Shown: positions 25,770 to 37,490 of the stretch, piece after piece
Layout of the letters: every line of letters starts with the position of its first letter
Position numbering within the stretch: the stretch's first letter is position 1
Assembly (NCBI GenBank): GCA_018648445.1
Contig: JABGRG010000018.1
Span: 1 to 46,437 of the forward strand
Direction of reading: 5' to 3'
Source of the DNA: Rhodospirillales bacterium
GTDB taxonomy: Bacteria; Pseudomonadota; Alphaproteobacteria; Rhodospirillales_A; JACZKS01
DNA length: 46,437 nucleotides
Notes under the pieces: model-generated
Told to the model about the DNA's origin: nothing
The model's input: the letters and a program-made list of their open reading frames with translations, nothing else
The model's database searches: none
Translations under genes and position numbers: made by a program

Positions 25770-28148
25770 CTAACTGGGTGCTGAAACAAACGCCTTGATC
25801 GCCTGATACTGGCTTTCGCCGTCCAGCCCCGCCTCGGCAACGACCATGTCGGCTTTGCCGCTGCCCAGGTAATGGCCTTGCCTGAAGGGGTGGATCGTTG
25901 ATCGCCTGCCCTTCTCCGAACGCACCCAGCGGTCCATGGTCGGCAGGGTAAAGCCGGTAATACCCATGGCCTCGCGTGCCTTAGCGTCGGGGAATATGCT
26001 TTCCCGTTCCGCAGGGGGCAGAAGATCGAACAGCTCGGCGCTGGCGACATAATAGGCGTCCACCTCAATTCCGTCCGCCTTAAGTCGCGGCAATGCCCCT
26101 TCGACGAACCCGTATCCGGCATCGCTGCCCTGCAGGACGACGGTTCCCGCACTCTTCCCTTGCGCCTCGTACAGCCGGTAAACGCCCTTGGCCGCGGCAG
26201 AAGCTGGGGCAATGCCCAGGGCCGCACGATCCGGAACCGTTTCGTTGGGTCGGGTAACAAAGGGCGCTACCACGGCGGGCCGGGCGCGCAACGCGGCAAC
26301 GACCAGATACCATAGTTCCTGCGGATCCCACGGCGTCAATGTCATCATCGTCCCAAGCGGGAAATTGCCCTGCAAAAGTTGCAAAGGTTGCGGATCGGCG
26401 TGGGTCGGGCCGTCCTCTCCGGTTTTCACACCGGCGTGGGCGCAAACAATGAAGAACGGAGAATACGGTCCTTCCTCGATGGCTTGGCGGGCCTGACTGC
26501 CGATGGCGTGAAGGCGCGCAGAGATGTGGCCCAGCGGTGCGGAAAATGCGCCGTAGGACGAACCCGCGCCGACATGTTTGCCGAAGGTCGCAATGCCAGC
26601 AAGAATGCCGCTCATGGCGTCTTCGCAAATGCCGCCCAGACTAAGCAGCCGCGACTGGGGATTGTCCACGGCGTTGTAAAACCCCTCGCCAAAGCCCTTG
26701 CCGATGGTCGAAATATTGGTCGATCCGTAAAGATCGGCCGCCGACGCCAAAATCGCGCCGTCACCGGCCACATTGAAATACTGAAGGACGCGGCCCAGTT
26801 CGCCACGCAGGGTTGCTTTTTGGCCCGCTTCAAGGGCCAGTTCCGGCGGCACGCTCGACGCCTTTTTTACGGCATTGTACAGCGCGTCGATCTTCGGCGC
26901 GCCTTTGCGCGGTTTACGCGCCAACCCGTCAAGGCGGCTCTTCGCCAGGGTAAGCCGTTTGGCCAAGGCCTCGACCATGGGCTCGCTGTTTTCCAAAACC
27001 TTGCGAACCGCCATCAAGGCGTCCCAGAAACAGCCCTCGACGGTGTCGGGATCGGCGCCCTGGCGGCACCGCGTATCCGGGCCACCCGGAACCTGGTCGG
27101 CAGAGACGCAACTGGGCATCACCGCGCCCGTCTTTTCACTAAAGGGGCGCAGGGCTTCATAAAAACCGGCGCAACAAAGTTTGTGGCCGGCGCCATGCGA
27201 GGCCTTGCCCTCAATGCCGTATCGCCAGCCCTTGGTGGTGCGATAAACCACCGCCGTCGGCTGCCCGTTACCCATGGCCTTGGCCCGGTGCTGGGCGGCG
27301 GTAACCTGCGCGAAGTTCGTTCCATCGGCAACGTAGACGACGTTCCAGTCGTGCAGATAGGCAAATTCCATGGGGTTCCATTGCACGTATTCGCCGGGTT
27401 CATTGCCGTCCCGGCAAACATGGTTGGAATCGATGGACGCCTGATTCCAGTCCAGATGGAAAACCACATTGCCCACCGACGAGGTGCCGGTGGCAGCAAA
27501 GGCTTCGGCGACGCGGCCCGGGGTCATGCCGCCCTCGCCTTCAATGATATGAACCCAGGGTGCCGCGTCGCCATAATAATCCTTGGCGCCGAATGCCAAA
27601 CCCAGCGATGTCGAAACGCCAATGCCCGACGCGCCGGTTGCCAGACGCAGGAAAGGCGTCGCCGGAGTCGGGTGACCGTCCAGCGCCTTGGCATTCAGTT
27701 TCGCCGATATGGGGGTCCGGTTTTCGGGGTTGCGGCGAAAGCCCAGCAAATCTTCCAGGCGAAGGCGCAGGCGTTCGTCATCCGGCAACAGTTCGGGGGC
27801 GGCGAGGCGCGCAATTTCGTTGCGCAGCGCCCACATGCCATAGATGCCCAGCGCCTTGTGTCCGGCGGCAAACGAAATCAAATCGGCGTCGTCGCGGCCC
27901 GGTGCGCCCAAATCGTAATCCATGCCATCAAACAACAGCGAGGACATGGTCCGTCCCGCCGAAATCGATCCCCCCGGATGTCCGGACATGGGGACATAAT
28001 TGAAAAGAAGCGCGCAGACCGAACGGTAGATCAGATCGAATTCTTCAAAGTGGGTAATTTCTTCGGCAGACAGAACCGGGGCTACCCCGTCCAGTTCATC
28101 GCGAATATCAACATACGTTCCACGCCTGGGTCCGAATGAAAAGGTCAT
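25770..28148 (-). CDS. tkt: Transketolase, enlarged
   Basis: This 792-residue thiamine diphosphate enzyme moves two-carbon units between sugar phosphates. It has MSGHPGGSISAGR (substrate and phosphate side), the ThDP/magnesium motif EGEGGMTPGRVAEAF followed by DWNQASIDSN, the catalytic-glutamate region CEDAMSGILAG and KTGEDGPTHADPQPLQLL, and a transketolase C-terminal domain. It is about 130 residues longer than typical transketolases (about 660), with the extra sequence in the middle (roughly residues 330-450). It could therefore be a specialised member, for instance one serving a sugar acid or dihydroxyacetone pathway. The ATG at 28148 after GGGGGAAACAAGAA is preferred to 28175. The PfkB kinase gene lies just upstream on the same strand. 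Confidence 0.88.
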   Translation of the reverse strand: MTFSFGPRRGTYVDIRDELDGVAPVLSAEEITHFEEFDLIYRSVCALLFNYVPMSGHPGGSISAGRTMSSLLFDGMDYDLGAPGRDDADLISFAAGHKALGIYGMWALRNEIARLAAPELLPDDERLRLRLEDLLGFRRNPENRTPISAKLNAKALDGHPTPATPFLRLATGASGIGVSTSLGLAFGAKDYYGDAAPWVHIIEGEGGMTPGRVAEAFAATGTSSVGNVVFHLDWNQASIDSNHVCRDGNEPGEYVQWNPMEFAYLHDWNVVYVADGTNFAQVTAAQHRAKAMGNGQPTAVVYRTTKGWRYGIEGKASHGAGHKLCCAGFYEALRPFSEKTGAVMPSCVSADQVPGGPDTRCRQGADPDTVEGCFWDALMAVRKVLENSEPMVEALAKRLTLAKSRLDGLARKPRKGAPKIDALYNAVKKASSVPPELALEAGQKATLRGELGRVLQYFNVAGDGAILASAADLYGSTNISTIGKGFGEGFYNAVDNPQSRLLSLGGICEDAMSGILAGIATFGKHVGAGSSYGAFSAPLGHISARLHAIGSQARQAIEEGPYSPFFIVCAHAGVKTGEDGPTHADPQPLQLLQGNFPLGTMMTLTPWDPQELWYLVVAALRARPAVVAPFVTRPNETVPDRAALGIAPASAAAKGVYRLYEAQGKSAGTVVLQGSDAGYGFVEGALPRLKADGIEVDAYYVASAELFDLLPPAERESIFPDAKAREAMGITGFTLPTMDRWVRSEKGRRSTIHPFRQGHYLGSGKADMVVAEAGLDGESQYQAIKAFVSAPS

Positions 28149-28220
28149 TTCTTGTTTCCCCCTGTTTTTTGGCACATATGAACCTTAACGGGGGAAAAGC
28201 CGCCGAATCAAGCAGACATT

Positions 28221-29117
28221 TCAGGCTTTGCGCATGTACGCATCGACCTCGGCCCGTGTCGGAATTCCCGCCCGTCCGCCGAACCGGGTGCATTTCAGGG
28301 CCGCCGTCGCGCTTGCGAAACGAACGGCGTCCGGGATGGACTGTTTTTCGGCCAGGGCCACGGCGAGCGCCCCGTGGAACGTGTCGCCCGCGCCGACGGT
28401 ATCAACCGTATCGACCACGAACCCGGGTTGATGGACCGGCTCGCCGCCTTCAAGCCATATGGCCCCTTTTTCGCCCAGGGTCACGCAGACCCAGCCGTCC
28501 GTGGCCTGGGCTGCGATACGAAGCCCCTGCACCGGATCATCGGTGTCGCTGAACTGCTCGAGGCCCCCTTGCGAGAAGGCCACATGGCTAGCCAACGGCG
28601 CCAGACCGATCACCGCCTTGTCGGGGGTCAGGTCACCATCCAGCAACGATGGAACGCCAACTTCACGGGCCTTGCCGAATATTGCTTCGACCCCGCGCGG
28701 CCAGCGGCAGTCGGCGAGAACGCACCCCGCCTTCTCGACAATATCCAGCGCCAACCACGATGGATCGGCATCGAGATTGGGGTCCGTAAAGCTGACAAGG
28801 CCCCGTTCGCCCGTTTGGTCAACGCAAACCGAAGCCAGTGTGGAGCGGCACCCCTCTATGGCGCGAACACCGGTAACGTCGACGCCATAGTCGGACAACT
28901 CGGTGACAATCTGGCCGCCGATGGTATCGGTGCCGACACGCGCCCAAAGGGTAGTTTGCGCGCCGAGACGCACCGCCGCTACCGCCGCCGTCGCTGCCGG
29001 GCCGCCGCCGATCTCCATGAAATCATGGGCAAAGTTCTTTCCCGAGCCACTTGGCAGGTTTTCCACAGCGAAAACCTGATCCATAATGGCGATGCCAAGA
29101 CACACGACCGAAACCAT
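28221..29117 (-). CDS. PfkB-family carbohydrate kinase
   Basis: This 298-residue protein belongs to the ribokinase/PfkB family. The N-terminal glycine motif is [19 protein letters not shown], and the C-terminal catalytic motif [17 protein letters not shown] includes the aspartate that activates the sugar hydroxyl. It could act on 2-keto-3-deoxygluconate, ribose, fructose or another sugar; the sequence alone does not tell. It ends 72 bases upstream of the transketolase start on the same strand, so the two are likely an operon. It is divergent from glutaryl-CoA dehydrogenase with only 73 bases between the starts. Confidence 0.9.
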   Translation of the reverse strand: MVSVVCLGIAIMDQVFAVENLPSGSGKNFAHDFMEIGGGPAATAAVAAVRLGAQTTLWARVGTDTIGGQIVTELSDYGVDVTGVRAIEGCRSTLASVCVDQTGERGLVSFTDPNLDADPSWLALDIVEKAGCVLADCRWPRGVEAIFGKAREVGVPSLLDGDLTPDKAVIGLAPLASHVAFSQGGLEQFSDTDDPVQGLRIAAQATDGWVCVTLGEKGAIWLEGGEPVHQPGFVVDTVDTVGAGDTFHGALAVALAEKQSIPDAVRFASATAALKCTRFGGRAGIPTRAEVDAYMRKA

Positions 29118-29190
29118 TTCCCAATCCCCGGATTTATTGTTGTATCAGTGGTGTAACGCGCAAAGACGTTCGAGAAAAGGGACGATATCA

Positions 29191-30375
29191 ATGAACAAGA
29201 AACCTGCCTTCACTTGGGAAGACCCGCTGGCGCTGGATATGCAGTTGAGCGAAGACGAACGGTTGGTTCGCGACAGCGCGCGTGCGTTCTGCCAGAACGA
29301 GTTGATGCCCAGAGTTTTGGAATTCCACCGCAACGAATCCTTCGACCGCGCGGTGTTTCGTGAAATGGGCGAGCTGGGTTTTCTGGGCCCCACCATCGAC
29401 GGCTACGGATGCGCGGGCGTCAACTACGTCTGCTACGGGCTTGTGGCGCGCGAAGTTGAACGGGTGGACAGCGCCTTTCGTTCGGCCATGTCGGTGCAGT
29501 CCAGCCTGGTCATGCACCCCATTCATGCCTATGGGACGCAGGAACAGCGCGACAAATTCCTGCCCAAGCTGGCAAGCGGCGAATGGGTCGGTTGCTTCGG
29601 CCTGACCGAGCCCGACGCCGGGTCCGATCCGGCTTCCCTGAGAACGCGGGCCAAAAAGACGGATGGCGGTTATCGTCTTTCGGGTTCCAAGATGTGGATC
29701 ACAAACTCGCCCATCGCCGACGTCTTTATCATCTGGGCCAAGGACGATGACGACCGCGTTCAGGGGTTCATTCTGGAAAAAGGCATGGACGGCCTGAGCG
29801 CGCCCAAGATCGAAGGCAAGTTTTCGTTGCGCGCCTCGCCCACCGGCGAGATCGTTATGGAAGACGTGTTCGTGCCCGAAGAAAATATGATGCCGGACGC
29901 CAAGGGTCTGAAAGCCGCCTTCGGTTGCCTGAACAACGCGCGCTACGGCATTTCGTGGGGGGCCATGGGTGCCGCCGAATTCTGCTGGCACACGGCACGC
30001 CAATATACGCTGGACCGCATCGCCTTCGGCCGCCCGCTGGCCGCCACCCAGCTAATCCAGTTAAAGCTGGCCGACATGCAGACCGAAATCGCACTGGGCC
30101 TGCAAGGCTCGCTGCAACTGGGCCGCCTGAAGGACGCGGGCACGGCCGCCCCTGAATCCATCAGCCTGATGAAACGCAACAACTGCGGCAAGGCGCTGAA
30201 TATCGCCCGAACGGCGCGCGACATGCTGGGCGGCAACGGGGTGTCCGACGAATACCACGTCATCCGCCACGTCCTGAACCTGGAAGCCGTCAACACCTAC
30301 GAAGGAACCCACGACGTCCACGCCCTTATCCTGGGCCGGGCGATGACGGGCTTGCAGGCGTTCGGACCGGGTTAG
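29191..30375 (+). CDS. gcdH: Glutaryl-CoA dehydrogenase
   Basis: This 394-residue acyl-CoA dehydrogenase has [57 protein letters not shown] and the catalytic glutamate in [20 protein letters not shown]. These features, with the overall length, match GcdH. GcdH oxidises and decarboxylates glutaryl-CoA to crotonyl-CoA in lysine, tryptophan and aromatic compound degradation. The frame is open upstream to 29086, but the ATG at 29191 with AAAAGGGA is the likely start. The usual partner CoA-transferase is not in the window. Confidence 0.93.
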   Translation: MNKKPAFTWEDPLALDMQLSEDERLVRDSARAFCQNELMPRVLEFHRNESFDRAVFREMGELGFLGPTIDGYGCAGVNYVCYGLVAREVERVDSAFRSAMSVQSSLVMHPIHAYGTQEQRDKFLPKLASGEWVGCFGLTEPDAGSDPASLRTRAKKTDGGYRLSGSKMWITNSPIADVFIIWAKDDDDRVQGFILEKGMDGLSAPKIEGKFSLRASPTGEIVMEDVFVPEENMMPDAKGLKAAFGCLNNARYGISWGAMGAAEFCWHTARQYTLDRIAFGRPLAATQLIQLKLADMQTEIALGLQGSLQLGRLKDAGTAAPESISLMKRNNCGKALNIARTARDMLGGNGVSDEYHVIRHVLNLEAVNTYEGTHDVHALILGRAMTGLQAFGPG

Positions 30376-30464
30376 GGATACCGGCCCTTCGACGTTGCCG
30401 AAAGGTTTTCCGGACGGAAAAAGTACTCGCATTCCGGTTCGGCAATGATGATGTACGGACTACC

Positions 30465-30995
30465 ATGAATGATCGCCCTGCCAATCCTCACCCTCGACCG
30501 GCACCCACGCCCCCTTCAAAAATATTGCGGGCTTTTATTGGCGCGTTCCTCGGGATTGGAACGATTGCCCTGATCGATCAGAATTTTCTGAGTGACGGTG
30601 ATTTGACGCTTGTGATAGGTGCATTCGGCGCGACGTCCGTTCTTGTCTATGGGGCACCGCACAGCCCGCTGGCGCAACCGTACAACGTCATTGTCGGACA
30701 TCTGGTTTCAGCGGCAATCGGGGTGTCTGTATTCCAATTCATTGGCGAGGCAAACTGGCTGTCGGCGGCACTGGCGGTTTCGCTTGCTATCGCCGCCATG
30801 CAGGCGACCCGCAGTGTTCACCCTCCGGGCGGCGCTTCTGCCTTAATTGCCGTGGTTGCGTCACCGGAAATTCATAGTCTCGGATTTCTATACACCCTTT
30901 ATCCGGTCGGATTGGGCGCCGCGATTCTGGTCGGCGTAGCCTGGGTTACGAACAATGTCCGCAGCGACCAGCGCTGGCCCGCATTCTGGTTCTAA
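30465..30995 (+). CDS. HPP-family integral membrane protein
   Basis: This 176-residue protein has about four membrane helices. It carries the family motif VHPPGGASALIAV, with ATSVLVYGAPHSPLAQPYNVI before it and a glycine-rich last helix. HPP proteins include nitrite transporters of plastids and cyanobacteria, but most bacterial members are uncharacterised. It is convergent with the nucleotidase gene, with a strong hairpin between them. Confidence 0.87.
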   Translation: MNDRPANPHPRPAPTPPSKILRAFIGAFLGIGTIALIDQNFLSDGDLTLVIGAFGATSVLVYGAPHSPLAQPYNVIVGHLVSAAIGVSVFQFIGEANWLSAALAVSLAIAAMQATRSVHPPGGASALIAVVASPEIHSLGFLYTLYPVGLGAAILVGVAWVTNNVRSDQRWPAFWF

Positions 30996-31000
30996 AGGAA

Positions 31001-31028
31001 GGGCCGCGCGAACAATGCCGCGCGGCCC
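31001..31028. terminator. Ten-base-pair hairpin between convergent genes
   Basis: GGGCCGCGCG pairs perfectly with CGCGCGGCCC around an eight-base loop. It lies five bases after the HPP stop and 22 bases before the end of the convergent nucleotidase gene. There is no T-run, so it would be a stable transcript-end hairpin rather than a textbook intrinsic terminator; it can act in both directions. Confidence 0.6.
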
Positions 31029-31049
31029 GATCATCACATTTGAAACGTC

Positions 31050-32552
31050 CTATTTCGCCGTGACGCGCCCTTCGATCTTGGGTGCGACGGTTCCTTTGGC
31101 GGTGACGTAGTTCATCACCGTTGTCGCCATCAGTGTTGCGGCCGAGGCATCGATCAGCATTTTGCCTTTTTTCAGCGCCTTATAGCCGTCACCGCCACCG
31201 CCCATGTAGTCGTTGGTGGCGACCGTGTAGGTTTTGCCTTTATCCAGCGACGCGCCGCCAACCTTGACGGAAACGACCCGGCTGCCCTTGGCCGCTTTAG
31301 GATCGTAGACCACGGTCATTCCAGCCACCTGCGGGAAACGCCCGGCCTTGTCCTCAACCTTCGAGAAGCCGTTTTCCAGCGCCGCCAGAAGGTCCGCCCC
31401 CGACACCGCCAGCTTGACCGTCACGTTGCCGAAAGGCAGTTCGGTCAGGATGTCCTTGCGCGTCAGTTCGGTTCCGGCATCGTAGGTCTTGTCACCGCGG
31501 ATACCACCGCCGTTGGTCAGGCCCACATCGGCCCCGACCTCCTGCATCATGGCGTCGGCGATCAGGCTGCCGAAATTGGTTTCGCCGGTGCGCACGCTGG
31601 CGCGGCGCGAATCCAATTGAACCGTTGTCTTGCCAATGACCATGCCCAGCTCGGCATCGAGTTTGGCGTTATGCCCGTCGACAATGGCCTTCACCTCGGC
31701 GTCGGGAGCCACGCCCGCCGTCGAGATCATGCGCCACGCCGGACGCACGCGCAGGCGCTTTTTGCCGCGCTTTTCGTACCATTCCAGCGAAACGTCGATG
31801 GCGCCCAGATAGTGCGCGTCATAACCCGACTTGTGGATCAGAACGCCGCCTTCATAAAAGGTGATCGGATCGTGATCGTGACCGCCCAGGATCAGGTTGA
31901 TGCCGCGAACCCCCGCCAGTTCCCTGTCAACCGCGATATCCAGGTGGGTCAGGGCGACGATCACGTCGGCTCCGGCGGCCTTGAGCTTCTTGACCGCCGC
32001 TTCCGCCGTTTCGAACACGTCTGCGAATTTGATGCCCGTGCCCGGCGAGGACAGTACGTCGGTTTCAGGCGCAATCAGGCCGAAAAATCCGATGGTGAAA
32101 TCGCCGGCCTTGATGGTGAGAACGTCGGTCATGCCAGCGGCACCCGAAACATTCGCGGCCAGCCACGGGAATTTCGACTCACCCATGCGCTTTGCCGCAA
32201 CTTCGGGGCCGAAATCGAACTCATGGTTGCCCGGCACCGCCACATCGACGCCAATGGCGTTAAAGACGTCAATCATCTGCGCGCCCTTGGTCAGCCCGGA
32301 CATCACGGACGGCGAAATCAGATCGCCGCCGAACGTGGTGATGGCATGGTCGGCTGCGGCGCGTTCCTTGCGTAGAAGCGTCATCAGTTCGGCCAAACCG
32401 CCCTGCCCGCCACTGGGCGAAATTTCGTATACGTCGTTCGTGTGAAGGAAAGTCACCTTGGTCGGCGCGGCGCCAAGAGAAACCATAGACGCCGCAACCA
32501 TCGCAACCGCTGCGACCAGCGCGAGCAGCCAGCGACGAGTCATGATGATCAT
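31050..32552 (-). CDS. Exported UshA-like 5'-nucleotidase
   Basis: This 500-residue protein has a signal peptide (about 1-28, ending LGA or nearby), then a metallophosphatase domain (VTFLHTNDVYEI, FGGDLISPS, VPGNHEFDFG, ILGGHDHDP). A C-terminal nucleotidase domain carries DVGLTNGGGIRGDKT and a nucleotide-stacking segment near TNDYMGGGGDGYK. It should hydrolyse 5'-nucleotides or related phosphate esters in the periplasm. GGGGAGATG upstream supports the first ATG at 32552. It diverges from an acid phosphatase gene and stands upstream of a nucleoside importer, which supports a role in nucleotide scavenging. Confidence 0.92.
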   Translation of the reverse strand: MIIMTRRWLLALVAAVAMVAASMVSLGAAPTKVTFLHTNDVYEISPSGGQGGLAELMTLLRKERAAADHAITTFGGDLISPSVMSGLTKGAQMIDVFNAIGVDVAVPGNHEFDFGPEVAAKRMGESKFPWLAANVSGAAGMTDVLTIKAGDFTIGFFGLIAPETDVLSSPGTGIKFADVFETAEAAVKKLKAAGADVIVALTHLDIAVDRELAGVRGINLILGGHDHDPITFYEGGVLIHKSGYDAHYLGAIDVSLEWYEKRGKKRLRVRPAWRMISTAGVAPDAEVKAIVDGHNAKLDAELGMVIGKTTVQLDSRRASVRTGETNFGSLIADAMMQEVGADVGLTNGGGIRGDKTYDAGTELTRKDILTELPFGNVTVKLAVSGADLLAALENGFSKVEDKAGRFPQVAGMTVVYDPKAAKGSRVVSVKVGGASLDKGKTYTVATNDYMGGGGDGYKALKKGKMLIDASAATLMATTVMNYVTAKGTVAPKIEGRVTAK

Positions 32553-32812
32553 ATTTTCATCTCCCCAGAATTTCGTTCGGTGCTACGCCGACGATGGGCC
32601 GAAAATACCAACCAGCCGTTCCCGCCGGACACAATATTCTATGAGTTGAAATCGCGATGGTCGAGGGATGATCGGCCCCAGCCTGTGGACAATTCCCGAC
32701 CGATGGGGATGGATTGGCAATTTGGACGGGAATTTGGGCAAAACCGTCATTGTGAAGGTGTTTGGCCTATGCAAAAATTGCGTCTCTGATTTCGAACCGG
32801 GAGGGACGGGCA

Positions 32813-33649
32813 ATGCGAAAAATATTGTTCGTGGGCTTGGCCGCCGCCATAGCGGCATCGCCCGCGATGGCCGCCGACGTCAAACCCAACGATAACCTCA
32901 ATTCCACCTACTGGACGCAGAATTCCATTGAGTTCAAGGCCAACGCCTTGGCCGCGTACCAGTTGGCGACGCTCCAGCTTGATCAGGCCCTTGCCGACAA
33001 GAACTGGACCGCCGCGCCGGTTGAACAGACCGGCAATTACCAAGGCCTGCCGCCTGCCGTCATCCTCGATGTCGACGAAACCGTTCTCGACAACTCGATG
33101 TTTCAGGCATGGATGGTGTTGAACGACAAGACGTTCAGTTCCAAGACTTGGGGACCTTTCGTAAATTCGGTCACTTCGCGGGTCATTCCGGGGTCGCTGG
33201 CGTTCACGAAGTATGCGGACTCCAAAGGCGTGAAGGTTTTTTACGTCTCCAATCGCACGGGCGACCTGGAAGAGGCGACCCGCAAGAACCTTGAGAAGTT
33301 TGGTTATCCCATGGGTGGCAATGTCGATACGGTGCTGCTCAAAAAAGAACGCAAGGAATGGGCGTCCTCCAAGAAAGGCGTGCGTCGCGCCCATGTCACC
33401 AAGGACTACCGTGTTCTTCTGCTGATCGGTGACAACTTCGGCGATTTCGTGGACGGCTATAAAGGCAGCCCTAAAGAACGCCTCGCACTTTGGGAAGAAA
33501 ACAGGTCCAAATGGGGAAAACAGTGGATCATGTTAAGCAACCCCACCTACGGATCGTGGGAATCGGCAGCCTTCGGCCACAGCTACAAATTCAGCCGCGA
33601 AGAGCAGCGCCAGAAGAAGCTGGACGGCCTGCAGGGCTGGAAACCGTAA
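32813..33649 (+). CDS. Exported class C acid phosphatase / 5'-nucleotidase, lipoprotein e(P4) family
   Basis: This 278-residue HAD-type phosphatase has a cleavable signal (about 1-20, ending AMA) without a lipobox cysteine. The nucleophile motif is ILDVDETVLDNSMFQ, and the later acidic motif LIGDNFGDFVDG matches class C acid phosphatases. These enzymes dephosphorylate nucleoside monophosphates and NMN in the envelope. The family prototype is a lipoprotein; here the protein would be soluble in the periplasm. GGGAGGGA precedes the ATG. The 260 bases upstream are the divergent promoter region shared with the nucleotidase; no clear promoter was identified. Confidence 0.9.
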   Translation: MRKILFVGLAAAIAASPAMAADVKPNDNLNSTYWTQNSIEFKANALAAYQLATLQLDQALADKNWTAAPVEQTGNYQGLPPAVILDVDETVLDNSMFQAWMVLNDKTFSSKTWGPFVNSVTSRVIPGSLAFTKYADSKGVKVFYVSNRTGDLEEATRKNLEKFGYPMGGNVDTVLLKKERKEWASSKKGVRRAHVTKDYRVLLLIGDNFGDFVDGYKGSPKERLALWEENRSKWGKQWIMLSNPTYGSWESAAFGHSYKFSREEQRQKKLDGLQGWKP

Positions 33650-33700
33650 CGACAAAACCGCACAATCGGGGTATGTTTTAACGCTCAAAAGAATTCAGGA

Positions 33701-33732
33701 CGTCTCCCGGCGTCATCGCGAAACGGGAGACG
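33701..33732 (+). promoter_or_regulatory. Leader hairpin upstream of the nucleoside importer operon
   Basis: CGTCTCCCG (33701-33709) pairs perfectly with CGGGAGACG (33724-33732). The loop contains a smaller GCG-TCAT-CGC hairpin followed by GAAA. It ends 22 bases before the start of the substrate-binding protein gene. It may be a leader regulatory element, an mRNA stabiliser, or the end of the phosphatase transcript. It lacks a T-run, and no known riboswitch class was recognised. Confidence 0.55.
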
Positions 33733-33754
33733 CATGCAACAGAAAGGCTATCAA

Positions 33755-34750
33755 ATGAAAAAGATTCTTTCCCTTACTGCCGTCGCGCTCTGCATGTCGG
33801 CGGCCGTTTCCGTGGCGGCGGACATTAAGCCGGGCATCATTTACGATCTGGGCGGCAAGTTCGACAAATCGTTTAACGAAGGCGTCTACAACGGCGCTGA
33901 AAAATTCAAGAAGGAATTCGGCATCGAGTATCGCGGCTTCGAAATCGCCAACGACTCGCAGCGCGAACAGGCCATGCGCAACTTCGCGCGCCGTGGCATC
34001 GATCCCATTTTGGCCGTCGGGTTCTCACAGGCTGCGGCCGTTGAGAAAGTCGCCAAGGAATTCCCGAAGGTGCGTTTTGCGATCATCGATATGGTCGTCG
34101 ATCTGCCGAACGTGCAGTCCATCGTATTCAAGGAACACGAAGGCTCGTTCCTGGTCGGAATTCTGGCCGCCATGTCGGCGAAAAGCGGCAAGGTCGGTTT
34201 CGTCGGCGGAATGGACATTCCGCTGATTCGCAAATTCGCCTGCGGTTATGTGGGCGGCGTGAAGCATGTCAACGCCAAGATGGACGTCTTCCAGAACATG
34301 ACCGGTTCGACGGGCGCAGCCTGGAGCGACCCTGTTAAGGGCGGCGAGCTTGCCAAGTCGCAGTTCGACCGTGGCGCGGACGTGGTTTATCACGCGGCCG
34401 GCGGAACCGGTATCGGCGTGCTGCAAGCCGCAGCCGACGCTGGAAAACTGGGCATCGGCGTTGATTCCAACCAAAACCACCTGCATCCGGGTTCGGTTCT
34501 GACGTCCATGCTGAAACGCGTCGACGTTGCCGCCTACAACACTTTCAAGGCGGTCAAAGACGGCACCTGGAAGCCTGGTTTTTCGGCTCTGGGTCTCAAG
34601 GAAGACGGTGTCGGTTGGGCGCTTGACGACAACAATGCGAAGCTGGTTTCCGCCGACATGAAGGCGGCCGTGGAAAAAGCGACGCAGGAAATCGTCAGCG
34701 GCAAGGTCGTCGTCCATGACTACATGGCCGACAGCAAGTGCCCCTACTAA
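33755..34750 (+). CDS. BMP-family nucleoside ABC transporter, substrate-binding protein
   Basis: This 331-residue exported protein has a signal peptide (about 1-22, ending SVAA) and the BMP/PnrA fold: PGIIYDLGGKFDKSFNEGVY, NDSQREQAMRNFARRGIDPI, VGFVGGMDIPLIRKFACGY, YHAAGGTGIGVLQAA and GIGVDSNQNHLHPGSVLTSM. Members bind purine or pyrimidine nucleosides. The protein lacks a lipobox, so it should be freely periplasmic as usual in Gram-negative bacteria. It is the first gene of the importer and catabolic operon. The ATG at 33755 is preferred to 33734 because it gives a normal signal peptide. Confidence 0.93.
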   Translation: MKKILSLTAVALCMSAAVSVAADIKPGIIYDLGGKFDKSFNEGVYNGAEKFKKEFGIEYRGFEIANDSQREQAMRNFARRGIDPILAVGFSQAAAVEKVAKEFPKVRFAIIDMVVDLPNVQSIVFKEHEGSFLVGILAAMSAKSGKVGFVGGMDIPLIRKFACGYVGGVKHVNAKMDVFQNMTGSTGAAWSDPVKGGELAKSQFDRGADVVYHAAGGTGIGVLQAAADAGKLGIGVDSNQNHLHPGSVLTSMLKRVDVAAYNTFKAVKDGTWKPGFSALGLKEDGVGWALDDNNAKLVSADMKAAVEKATQEIVSGKVVVHDYMADSKCPY

Positions 34751-34798
34751 CGGGCATCTGTACGCCAATTGAACGGGTTTCGCTGGTTGGGTGAGTAC

Positions 34799-36348
<1,550 letters not shown>

Positions 36349-36349
<1 letters not shown>

Positions 36350-37473
36350 TGGCCGGGCCCATCGGATCAGATATTCCGCGCTGGGCGAACGTCGTCGTTC
36401 TGCCCATCGTCAATCTGATCGCAGCCTTTCTGGTGTCCGGTCTGGTCGTTCTGATCATTGGCGAGAACCCGCTGGAGGTGGTGCAGATTCTGATCTGGGG
36501 CGCGTTCGGGTTTGAAGAGGCCATCGGTTACACGCTTTTTTACGCGACCAACTTCATTTTTACGGGCCTTGCGGTCTCCATGGCGTTTCACTGCATGTTG
36601 TTCAACATTGGCGGCGAAGGTCAGGCCTATATCGGCGGTTTGGGAATTTCCCTGGTCGGCCTGCAATTCGGCTTTCTGCCGCCGATCGTTTTGATACCTT
36701 TGTGCATGATCGGAGCGGCGCTGTTCGGCGCGGCGTGGGCCTTTATCCCGGCCTATCTGCAAGCCAAGCGCGGCAGCCACATCGTCATCACGACCATCAT
36801 GTTCAATTTCATCGCTTCGTCGGTCATGGTCTATCTGCTGGTCAACGTTCTGATCGAGCCGGGCTCCATGCACCCCCAAAGCCGCGAGTTCGCCGAAGCG
36901 GGAATTCCTCCCGTCCACGAAGCCCTGGGCTGGTTGGGCATCAAGTTCGCCGCGTCGCCATGGAACCTGTCGTTCCTTTGGGCCCTGGTTTGCTGCGTTC
37001 TGGTCTGGGGTTACGTGTGGCATACCCGTTGGGGCTATGCCATGCGGACGGTGGGCACCAACCCCACGGCCGCAAGCTATGCCGGGATTTCCGAAACCAA
37101 GAGCATCATCATCACCATGTGCATTTCAGGCGCACTGGCCGGTTTTTTGGGGCTCAACGAGATCATGGGCTACCACCACCGCCTGCTTCTGCATTTTTCG
37201 GGCGGATACGGTTTCGTCGGCATCGCCGTGGCGCTCATGGGCCGCAGCCATCCGGTTGGCGTTTGTCTGGCAGCAATTCTTTTCGGCGCGCTTTATCAGG
37301 GCGGCGCCGAGTTGTCGTTTGAAATCCCGACCATAACGCGGGAGTTGGTCATCGTTATTCAGGGTCTCGTGATTATCTTCGCCGGTGCGCTGGAATTCAT
37401 GTTCAAGCCCCAGGTCGAGGCTGTATTCCGCTGGTTAACGCCACGCCGCTCAGCTGCGGCTGCGGCAGAGTAA
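36349..37473 (+). CDS. Nucleoside ABC transporter permease, first
   Basis: This 374-residue membrane protein has about eight to ten helices. It begins with a cytoplasmic stretch and contains NIGGEGQAYIGGLG, the LTFNIGGEGQ-type motif of BMP importer permeases, and late GGYGFVGIAVALMGRSHPVG, the loop that contacts the ATPase. It pairs with the next permease to form the channel. Start and upstream stop overlap (TAATG). Confidence 0.92.
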
Positions 37474-37490
37474 AGGGCTGGGATCGGAAT

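Noticed and set aside
25762..25782. AGCGCCC/GGGTGCT hairpin between the TPR lipoprotein and transketolase genes as a terminator
   Set aside because: It contains a wobble pair, has no T-run and overlaps the transketolase stop; too weak to list.
26379..28139. 586-residue plus-strand frame opposite transketolase
   Set aside because: Antisense shadow; the minus-strand frame carries full transketolase motifs.
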